In this document: piece after piece, positions 56,242-64,000 of the stretch
How positions within the stretch are numbered: the first letter of the stretch is position 1
Layout: each line of letters begins with the position of its first letter
Assembly (NCBI RefSeq): GCF_002575655.3
Contig: NC_053039.3
Location: 373,217,633-373,281,632, forward strand
From: Aegilops tauschii subsp. strangulata
Taxonomy: Eukaryota; Streptophyta; Magnoliopsida; Poales; Poaceae
Reading direction: 5' to 3'
Length of the DNA: 64,000 nucleotides
The notes under the pieces: model-generated
What the model saw: the letters and a program-made list of their open reading frames with translations, nothing else
Told to the model about the DNA's origin: nothing
Databases searched by the model: none
Made by a program: the position numbers and the translations under genes

Positions 56242-57172
56242 ATGCAGGCGCCCGCCGAGAGAACGTGGTCGCCGATGTCCACGGAGGCCAACCCCTATGC
56301 CATGCCGGCGCCGGCGCAGAAGAGTACGTGCGCGCCGCGCGGTGGCGGAGCTCACCGACCTAATAGTAAATTGTGAATTTGTTACTGTCTATCTGGCCGC
56401 TGATGGAAACGAACTCTGTTGTTACTTGTTACGCTACCTACGCAGGCACCAAGGAGACGGTGAAGAACGCGCTGTCGCTGTGGGGGCGGAAGGTCGGCGA
56501 GGCGAGCAGGAAGGCCGAGGACCTGTCGCGCAACACATGGCAGCACCGTAAGTGCTAAACTAGTAACCACCCGAATGAATTTATGTTCTTGGACTAATTC
56601 GTGTGACCGATCTGCAGTTCGGACGGCGCCTAGCATGACGGAGGCGGCCGTGGGGAGGATCGCGCAGGGGACCAAGGTGCTGGCGGAGGGCGGCCACGAC
56701 AGGATCTTCCGGCAGGCCTTCAGCGCCCCGCCGGACGAGCAGCTCCGCAAGTCCTACGCCTGCTACCTCTCCACGTCCGCCGGCCCGGTCATGGGGGTCA
56801 TGTACCTCTCCACCGCCCGGGTCGCCTTCTGCAGCGACACCCCGCTCTCCTACGAGGCCCACGCCGGCGACAACACGGAATGGAGCTACTACAAGGTACG
56901 TACACTCCAGTTTTTACTCTGGTTATCAAGATGTGGTTTTGTGACAAGTTTAATCGTGGATGAACTGAACGGCGGTGACGCAGGTGGCGATTCCTCTGCA
57001 CCGGCTGAGGGCGGCCATCCCGTCGGCCAGCAAGGTCAAGCCGGCGGAGAAGTTCATCCAGCTCGTGTCGATGGAGAACCACGAGTTCTGGCTGATGGGC
57101 TTCGTCAACTACAGCAGCGCCGTCGTGCACTTGCAAGAGGCTCTCAGCGGCTTCCACAACCTGCAAGCCTGA
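56242..57172 (+). CDS. GRAM-domain GEM-like / ABA-responsive protein
   Basis: Four exons, 56242-56323, 56446-56547, 56618-56895 and 56984-57172, joined by GT-AG introns of 122, 70 and 88 bp, give 216 residues. ATG 56242 opens [20 protein letters not shown]12 is an alternative. Exon 2 has [21 protein letters not shown]. The GRAM domain spans about residues 85-160 ([56 protein letters not shown]). After it come [20 protein letters not shown] and GFVNYSSAV. This is the plant GEM/GER family, whose GRAM domains bind membrane lipids and act in ABA- and seed-linked signalling. All exons are open and no key block is missing. It is the one convincing intact host gene here. Confidence 0.92.
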
Positions 57173-57378
57173 CGACGACGACGACCCGCATCGCACACGC
57201 CTGCGGTCTGTGGTACTGGTATTTTCGCCAATCGTCAGACGTGGGAGTGTTTGTGCAGTTCCTACTGTTTTCATGTTGGCGTTGCAGAGGAGCCGAGTCA
57301 TTGCAGCATGCTGTTTACTAAGAGCATTCAGACGACCGTGACAATATTATTTGTGGTGAAGATCATGGCAATATTGAT
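57173..57378 (+). other. 3' flank / UTR of the GRAM gene
   Basis: Short AT-richer stretch after the stop. No clear AATAAA was seen; AATATTATTTGTG near 57342 might serve. Ends at the SINE. Confidence 0.35.
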
Positions 57379-57617
57379 TTTTTTTAACACTGTACAGACG
57401 CAAGCGCTCATATATGCGCACATACACTCATCTTCTATGAACGGACACACGCACACCATACCCCTATGAGCACCCCTATGAGCACCTCCGAGAGACTGAG
57501 CCGGCATATTATCTTAAGATTTTACGGATAAATGCGAGCATCAGAATTTGAACCTTTATGGGCTGAGGATATCACTACCCTACTAATCATCTAACCACAG
57601 GTTGGTTCGCACCGTGA
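57379..57617 (-). mobile_element. Au-like SINE
   Basis: 239 bp flanked by CAATATTGAT (57369-57378 and 57618-57627), a 10-bp target duplication. In minus orientation it starts with a tRNA-like head (CCAACCTGTGGTTAGATG, then GGTTCAAATTC as B-box) and ends in a T-run on its left (poly-T on plus is at 57379-57386). The body with GCACCTCCGAGAGACTGAGCC is familiar from the Au SINE of Triticeae. Confidence 0.75.
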
Positions 57618-57744
57618 CAATATTGATGCGAGTAAAAATTTGGAAATCACTATATCCACATAATGTCCTTCCCAGACAATTTTTTTTTGGGAATTATAAG
57701 TGAAAAATTACATGGTTAGAGAACTTGTGTGTTTCGTCCTGCGA

Positions 57745-57885
57745 AAGAGGCCCACCTGTGTCAACAATGGCTAATGGCGTCCATCCCAAAGCACCAGGAT
57801 GCCCCCACGGGTGAAAGAGGCCCGCCTTGATGTGTCAACAATGGCCAATGGTTTTCATCCCAAAGCACCAGGATGCCCTCACGGG
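57745..57885. repeat. 75-bp tandem duplication
   Basis: AAGCACCAGGATGCCC(C/T)CACGGGT occurs twice, 75 bp apart, each after GTCAACAATGGC(T/C)AATGG. Confidence 0.7.
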
Positions 57886-59589
57886 TACCATTGGCCGGCC
57901 ATTGCGCAAAGCTCCACTGTATCTCTGAGTTTTGCCTTTTGGCAACGGTGCACATTAGGAAGACCGACACAGGCTTCAAGTTCACCATGACGATGAGCGA
58001 ACCTCTTCTGCAAGAGAAGATTCCTTTTTGGCCAAGCTCATCGCGCAAAAGCCTTTTGATGGGGTGATGTGGGTTGCTATGTGTGATTTTAGACAATTAT
58101 ACCGTAGACAAAAGCAAGCGAAACATGGATATGAGCCACATAAACTGTTTTCGGGCAGCCCACCAAACTTGTGAATTGAAGGAGATTCATCTCCAGACCC
58201 GTCACTTCACTTGTTGCAATGAGCGTGCGAACCCCACCTTGTCTAAGCTTGACTCCATTTCCTGCAACGCCGAATGTGACATTCATTTTCACTCCCATGT
58301 GCTCTATGCACCATCATCTTCCTTCTCCGATCAGTGTCCACTGATGCTTGCCGATGATAGTGGCCCTCGGAGGCCCCGTGCTTTCAATTTTGAAAACTTT
58401 CGGGCCTCCATCATGGGCATCAGCGATATGGTGCTTAAAGCTTGGAATGAGCACGCAACGGACACTGAGCCCGACCAAGTTTTGTTCCACAAGTTTAAGA
58501 GAACCGGGTTAATGCTCTTGGAATGGAGTAGAGGTGTTGACGCTCAAAAGTGGCACACTCATAAAAGTAGCTTAAGCTATGTCAAGATTAATTCAAATTT
58601 ATGATTGGAAGTCACCTTCGGTTGTCTCTCTTTGAGAAGATCAAGATGGATATGAAGATGGTCTAAAACGGAGCTCGGATGCAAAAGTTATGACAAGTTC
58701 AGAGATGCTCATGTTGACACTAGATTAAAGAATGACATGAAACTCAATTAATATGGCCGCTGATGGAAAACGTTTCAACATGAAAGTTGTGCGTCTCGTA
58801 AATAATGTTGATTTTGATATAAAAATCATTTTAATCCAAGGTCGTATGCAAGCTATGGAGGCAAAACAAAGTCAGAAACAAAAGTTGCAGAGTTATTTCG
58901 GACCGACCGAGTTGATTTGACTCAGTGAGACCGAGTTCACTAGGTAATTCCGAGTGAAACCACTCGGAAATTCTGAGCGAGATACAGAAGATTACAGAAG
59001 GTTGGCCACGTTCACTCGGTGGGACCAAAGCAAACCATTCGGTGGCTCCGAGTTGACCCGGAAAATTGCCAAAGATTCCTGCCCGAGTTAGGTTAGTGTT
59101 TTTTATATTTTGGACGGAAATTTTAGTACTTTTCTTGTACGGTGAGTCTAGTCATCTCATAAATAGATGAGAGGTGACAGCCGATTGAACAACACACAAT
59201 CGACAAATGAATATACTACTTTTTACCCTAGTTTTTACATCTCGCCCTTGTTCTTTCTCTCTCGTTCATCGTTCGTTCTTCGTCTTGAAGGGCAGCGATC
59301 CTCGAGGCTCTAGGAGCGGGCGAACCGACCTAGGGAATCCCATAGCCGCCGCGGGTCCAGACAGGGTCCCTCCTGAGCGCGTGGGGTTTTGGGTCCTCAA
59401 AAGCACCCGCCGGATTGCTTGCGTACCGCGCTTCCGGACGGGTCACCTTCGACGTGAATTGCAGTGCATCACCCTCGGCGTTGGAGGTACATGGTGACAT
59501 GTTCGTGTGCGAACAAGAGGTCTATTTGAGTATTTGTCGAAGCCAAGATCCACCTTGATACCGATCTACTTGTCATCCTTCACCTTGAC
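57886..59589. other. Repeat-derived non-coding region, possible LTR fragment
   Basis: 58890-59060 has repeated ACTCGG / CCGAGT words. 59150-59500 has a TATA-like ATAAATAGATGAG, a pyrimidine-rich leader and GC-rich text resembling the promoter half of an LTR, but no TG...CA pair was found. A 176-codon plus frame (58074-58604) has no recognised motif. Confidence 0.35.
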
Positions 59590-60165
59590 ATGGCTCAAGA
59601 GAATCGACATCTTTCAAATGACAAGCTTGATATCTGGACGAACCTGAAAACAAGGGTGGTTAGTTTGGCCGTCATCGAGACGTCACATAAAAAGCAATGT
59701 GCCCATATTGCTAAGTTGAAAAAATGGGATGCTGACACCAATTTTTTCCACCAATGCATAAATGCTACATAAAGGAAGAATCACATACACCGACAAACAG
59801 TTGGGTCACTGGTGAGCATGACCAAAAGGAGAATATCATCCATAACCACAGATGTAATGTCATGGGAAAAGGCCAAGCAACATTTAAGGATTTCAACTGG
59901 GATGAGCTTAATTTGGTCCACATGATTTGCATGATCTTGATACTGCTTCCTACGAGGAGGAGGTAAAAGAAGCTCTTAATCAAATGCCAAGTTATAAAAC
60001 TGCTTGTTGGACGGGTTCTCCTGTGCCTTCTTCAAGAAGTGAAGGGAGATTATCAAGGGAGGACTTAATGTGTGTAATTCAACGCTTTGACCATCTTCAT
60101 GAGGCCAATCTCAAATGGCTCAACTCTACGAATGTGACACTCCTTCCGAAGGAGGGGGCGGAGGG
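59590..60165 (+). mobile_element. LINE reverse-transcriptase fragment
   Basis: Plus strand encodes KKWDADTNFFHQCINAT, then, in shifting frames, EEEVKEALNQMPSYKTACW and SREDLMCVIQRFDHLHE with LNSTNVTLLPKEGAEG. This is the region just before and at the start of a plant LINE RT (NxTxLIPK motif). Stops after INAT and later. It breaks off where element E begins. Confidence 0.7.
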
Positions 60166-61472
60166 CATCATAGGGTCGTTGTGGATGAAGAAGCGGCCCT
60201 CCTTTGCCCTGGCGCACTTATCAGCCATGTTGAACAGTTCCAACGCCGTGCTCAAATCGCCATTGATGCGAGCTTCTCGCACATCCTGACGTCCGTGACG
60301 CCGTTGGTGAACGCCGAGATAATGGCTTTGTCCGAGGCCCGCGGGATCTTGTGGCGCACCTGGGTGAAGCGCTGGATGTACTTGCGGAGGGTCTTGCCAC
60401 AACGCTGCTTCACGCGCCACAGGTCATTGATGGTGAGGGCGCGGTCGCGAGTACCCTGGAAGTTGGCAATGAACTGCTTGCGGAGCTCATCCCACGAAGA
60501 GATAGAATCCTCGGGCAGGTTCATGAGCCAGGAGCGTGCGCCATCCTTGAGGGCCATGGGAAACCAGTTCGCCATGACTCTGTCATCACCGTTCGCCGCC
60601 TCGATGCTCAGCGCGTAGAGCTGGAGGAACTCCTATGGGTTGGGGATGCCGTCGTAGTGCGGGGGCAGTTCTGGCTTGAACTTGACTGGCCAAACTACCT
60701 GATGTAGCTCGCGAGTGAAGGCCTGGCAGCCGGCGGTGCTCATGGGAGCGCCTCGTGCGGGGGTGGCGTAGTCCTGGCCCCTACCGTCACGACCTCTTGG
60801 GTGACCCGGTCCAGGCGCTGGCGCTGCCGCTCGAGGGATGCACGCCCGTCAAGCGGCGCACGGTGCATGATCTGGCAGCTAGCCTCATCTCGGTCCGGCA
60901 CTGGCGCTCCGCATGGCGGGTCACGCGGCCACACGTCATGCCGGGGCTTGGCGTCGTTGCCGCACAAGGGAGGAGGTGGAGGCGCGCCGTGCGCCACGTC
61001 GCCAGCATGAGACGACAAAGGACGAAGCGAGTGGGAGGGCGCCGGGGCCTCGTCCATGGCGTTGATGAGCTCGGTTATGCGGCCAAGCCAGGCATCCTAG
61101 CCCTCGTTCGATGGGCGGTAGCGCAGTAGCTCACGTGCCATGAGCAGCGCAATCCTCCGCATTCACCGGCCCACTACGGGCATGGGAGTATGAAGCCGTA
61201 GCTGGGGTGAGCGAAGGCGTGGCGGTGTGGCTGTCGGGCTGCATGGAAGGGTGCATGGAGGAATCCTGCTGCTCGCGGGCAGAAGGGTCAGTGGCGGCGT
61301 TGGTTGCGGCCAAGGTGGAGTGGCGACGGTCGCCATGGCCCGCGGGCTCCGTCTGGGCGACGCGAGCTGCCCGGCACTGCGCACGAACACGCCGAGCGTC
61401 GGCCATGGAGATGGCGGAGCAGGAACTAAGCGAAGCGGTAGAACTGAGGCACACCCCTACCTGGCGCGCCAA
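60166..61472 (-). pseudogene. Gypsy E gag, decayed
   Basis: The core frame (60252-60575) reads ANWFPMALKDGARSWLMNLPE, SWDELRKQFIANFQGTRDR and LRKYIQRFTQVRHKIPRASDK, a classic Retrotrans_gag domain. It is preceded in other frames by a Pro-rich leader and DGRASLERQRQRLDRV. A one-base loss near 60268 shifts the frame before TALELFNMADKCARAKEGRFF, the gag tail. Several further shifts make it non-coding. Confidence 0.8.
61460..61472 (-). other. Primer-binding site of Gypsy E
   Basis: TTGGCGCGCCAGG on the minus strand directly inside the LTR, similar in type to element A's site. Confidence 0.5.
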
Positions 61473-62021
61473 TGGCAGAATCGGGGCTCCGGGGACCCAA
61501 GAAAGGTTCGAACTCTAGGGTGTGCTCGCAGAACCTCGCTAAGCCCAAACTCGCAGCTCGCTACCTCACGACGATGCCCTAGCGTGCTCGAGCGAGAGGA
61601 AAGACGAACTACAGACACAATAGTTACCCACGTTCGGGCCGCCTTGCAGTGTAAGACCCTACTCCTTCCTTGTGGTTTGATTGCCTCGCGAGGGAGGATG
61701 AGAGTGTTTGTACAAGGAAGACGATCTGCCTAGGGAGGATCGGATGGCTCCAGGGGATCTTGTCTCTCCTCTGGACTCGACCCTCTTCTACTATGGTGGC
61801 TAGCCTATACTTATACTACCTTTTGTCCTTTTCCCCTGAAAACACTAGGCGGGAAGGGTTGCCACAACGGCCAATTTGAAAGGGAACAAGAGTACATCCT
61901 ATCCTGACTAAAGGTGGTCTTTGCGTGCAAAATCTTCTTGCCATGGCGCGCTGGTGGGCTCGGCGATGACCTCCGTCCCGGCGAGCCCGCTGCCCTGGCC
62001 TTCTTGCACCAAAGTGACAAC
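61473..62021 (-). repeat. 5' LTR fragment of Gypsy E
   Basis: Ends in TCTGCCA at the PBS side (plus-strand start TGGCAG at 61473). A GGCCCGAACGTGGG block and TCAGGATAG words match element C's LTR. The other end is cut by element G. Confidence 0.75.
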
Positions 62022-62481
62022 TGAGTGAGTCCTGGATAAAGGGGTCGTCGGATGGTCGGGCTATGTGACATGGGCCGTGAAGATACAAGATAGAAGGCCT
62101 TCCCCCGTGTCCGGGTGGGACTCTCCTTTGCGTAGACTACAAGTTTGGCGATCGGATATGTAGTTACCTTTCTTTGTAAACCGACTCTGTACAACCCTAG
62201 CCTCCTCCGGTGTCTATATAAACCGAATGGTTTAGTCCGTAGAGGCAATCACAAATCATACAAGCTAGACATCTAGGGTTTAGCCATTACGATCTCGAGG
62301 TAGATCGACTCTTGTAACCCCTATACTCATCAAAGTCAATCAAGTAGGAAGTAGGGTATTACCTCCATTAAGAGGGTCCAAACCTGGGTAAACATCGTGT
62401 CCCCTGTCTCCTATTACCTTCGATCCTTAGACGCACAGTTCGGGACCCCCTACCCAAGATCGGCCGGTTTTGACACGGACA
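62022..62481 (+). repeat. 5' LTR of Gypsy G
   Basis: 460 bp, TGAGTGAGTCC to ACGGACA. TATATAAA at 62215-62222. Collinear with the LTRs at 9280-9749 and 20822-21300. Confidence 0.9.
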
Positions 62482-62500
62482 TTGGTGCTTTCATTGAGAG
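62482..62500 (+). other. Primer-binding site region of Gypsy G
   Basis: TTGGTGCTTTCATTGAGAG directly after the LTR, as in element D. Confidence 0.55.
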
Positions 62501-62508
62501 TTTCCTCT

Positions 62509-63330
62509 ATGTCGTCAATAGAAGGATCGATGGCTCGCCTTGTCGTCAACGACAAAATCACCTCTGGAAGGGCCCTAGTTCCTGGGCAGATCCTCCAGCT
62601 CGGCAGTTTTACCATGGGTGCCCGCTCGGCCATTAAGCCAAAGGCGGTCCCCCAAATTGCCAAAAATCATCTCTGCATCGGCCTCGAACACTCCGACAAG
62701 ATGGATCCGGCAGATATTTCGTCTTTGAACGAACTGCTAGATCGCATCGCCGCCCTGGGGGTCGCAACAAACTATGATTGGATTGGGCTTAAACCCGATC
62801 AGAGGGAAATCAGGTCCCCACCGATCACCCATCTGATGGCGGTTGTGGAGGAACAAACCGAGGATACCTCTCCCCCTATGCTGAGAACAAGCTATGTTCG
62901 GATTTCCGAGCCTAGCGAGCTGGATACCCATCTTCGGGAAGAGACCTCTTGTCCTCCGAACATAGAACCAGGCGTTGAGCCTGAAAACTCCCAGGACACT
63001 CCGGATCCCAGGCTAGTAACCTCAGAAATTATTCAATCTCCGGATTCCACAGTGGGTCAGGGTTCGGATTTAAGCCCACCCACCCACCACAAGCAATACT
63101 CCCCAAGCAATTCCGGTCCTCCGGACATATGCGACCTAATGTACGTACCGCAGCAACCTCAGGAAACAATCCATCACTTTTGGGCCAGATTCCTCCTTGT
63201 TAAAAACAAGATCAAAGATTGCTGCGACAACGACGCGGTTTCAGTATTCTGCCGCAATGTACGCATGAGGGGATCCTCAATGCCCTCAACCGATGCCGCA
63301 TACTGCACTTTGCAGAATTGGCGCACATAG
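62509..63330 (+). pseudogene. Gypsy G gag, frameshifted near its end
   Basis: Starts at ATG 62509 (MSSIEGSMARLVVNDK), aligned with element D's gag start. The shared blocks are DPADISSLNELLDRIAALG and QQPQETIHHFWARFLLVKNKIKDC. A T appears lost from a TT pair near 63258, after which the true frame (HEGILNALNRCRILHF) continues in another phase to the protease. The listed end is the chance stop in the shifted frame. Confidence 0.85.
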
Positions 63331-64000
63331 TACAGAAATATTGCGCAATGGAAAGCGCCTGGAAAGCCCAGACAGCCCGGTGAGAACCACCCGCCTTTAA
63401 GCCACCCACCTGACGGGCAAAAAGGATGCACCCTCGCGGGGCACCCAATCATCATCCCGCGGACAAGAAAATTAAGCCCTTAACGGGACACAGAACTGTC
63501 CTTGATGAATGGCTCGACAAGCCCTGTCAGATACACACGATGCCGAATTACGAACCAACGCACAGATTTCGGGCATGTTGGGTACTCCGGCAGGTGGCCA
63601 AGAGCGGTGAGGCTATCCTCATCAATACAACCTCAGAGAAATACTCTCCGGACGACGACAATCTCAACGTCTTTACGGTATTCGAGACCTTTTCTTCAAA
63701 TAATCGGCCTAAAAGGGCACTCCGCGACCTAGCCGAAATCAACCAAATAGCCGCAGTAAATCCTTGGAACGATACGGCGATAACTTTCACCGCCAACGAC
63801 GAACCAAGGGCTCGATCAGTCCGCCCACCAGCCGCTTTGGTCTTAAACCCAATCGTCGATGGCTTTCGGCTTACTAAAGTGCTCATGGACGGCGGCAGCG
63901 GACTAAACCTCATCTACAAAGACACGCTCAATAAAATGCAAATAGACAAGAGCCGCATCGAGCAAAGCAGTACAACCTTTCGAGGCATTATCCCCAGTAG
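63258..64000 (+). pseudogene. Gypsy G gag tail and protease, partial
   Basis: In one phase (codons at positions divisible by 3): gag tail KYCAMESAWKAQTAR, stops TGA at 63381-63383 (TGG in element D) and TGA at 63411-63413. Then comes open frame to the edge with RACWVLRQVAKSGEAIL, NPWNDTAITFTAND and VLMDGGSGLNLIYKDTL, the protease active site. The rest of pol is outside the window. Confidence 0.85.

Larger units (their letters stand above)
60166..62021 (-). mobile_element. Gypsy element E, truncated (partial 5' LTR and gag)
   Basis: Minus orientation: LTR piece 61473-62021, PBS, gag leader and gag core to about 60166, where it is joined to LINE sequence. Pol and 3' LTR are missing. The LTR is related to that of element C. 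Its start is cut at 62021 by insertion of element G; the missing ~340 bp should lie right of G. Confidence 0.8.
62022..64000 (+). mobile_element. Gypsy element G, 5' part
   Basis: Same family as B and D: LTR 62022-62481, PBS, gag and protease, running off the right edge. Left flank ACAAC (62017-62021) is the predicted target duplication. It is inserted in the LTR of element E. Confidence 0.9.

Noticed and set aside
56083..56355. Minus ORFs rich in Arg/Ser near the GRAM gene
   Set aside because: Shadows of the GC-rich 5' UTR and first exon. The plus-strand spliced frame matches the GEM family.
59150..59500. A full LTR near 59150-59500
   Set aside because: A TATA-like word and leader-like text are present, but no TG...CA termini, PBS or partner was found, so it is listed only as a possible fragment.

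Overview
The window is a transposon-dense stretch of grass nuclear DNA, most likely Triticeae (wheat, Aegilops or barley type). This is inferred from the repeat types: Gypsy LTRs opening TGAGGGAGTCC, a Copia element whose LTR contains GAAATATGCCCTAGAGG, CACTA elements with CACTACTAGG ends and CGCTACTACTA subterminal repeats, and an Au-type tRNA-derived SINE. Family names are from memory and were not checked against a database. No rRNA, intact tRNA or CRISPR array was seen.

Layout. 1-21300 is a nest of four Gypsy elements: A (minus, 1-7231, cut by the window edge) in B (plus, 3' part 7232-9749), in C (plus, 3' part 9750-11814), in D (minus, 11815-21300). The missing halves of B, C and D, and D's 3' LTR, should lie left of the window. 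D is inserted in an AP2/ERF-like reading frame (21298-21897), and the first three bases of its LTR supply the stop codon. 21898-29939 holds a ~500-bp tandem array split by a small CACTA element, a proline/alanine-rich ORF, a decayed DUF295-like gene and 84-bp subterminal repeats. These may all belong to one gene-carrying CACTA element (H) whose right terminus is at 38684. A complete Copia element (29940-38673, 5-bp target duplication, one open 1345-codon frame) sits 11 bp inside that terminus. 39690-47110 is a decayed LINE (minus) split by a 4.3-kb CACTA element (J, 42596-46870). J carries a spliced two-B3-domain gene fragment and two MITEs.

47111-55090 is mostly unclassified sequence with one 5'-truncated LINE tail. 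The only gene that looks like a functional host gene is a four-exon GRAM-domain (GEM-like, ABA-responsive type) gene at 56242-57172, with a G-box/ABRE upstream and a SINE downstream. From 59590 to the end come a LINE reverse-transcriptase fragment, a truncated Gypsy E (minus), and Gypsy G (plus, same family as B and D), which is inserted in E's LTR and runs off the right edge.

Apart from the GRAM gene, the coding content serves transposition (gag, protease, RT, RNase H, integrase). B, C and D also each carry a gene antisense to the element, between pol and the 3' LTR; in B and D it contains GT-AG introns. Nearly all transposon frames are broken. Many breaks are single-base losses in short homopolymer runs, so either decay or assembly base-call error could explain them.
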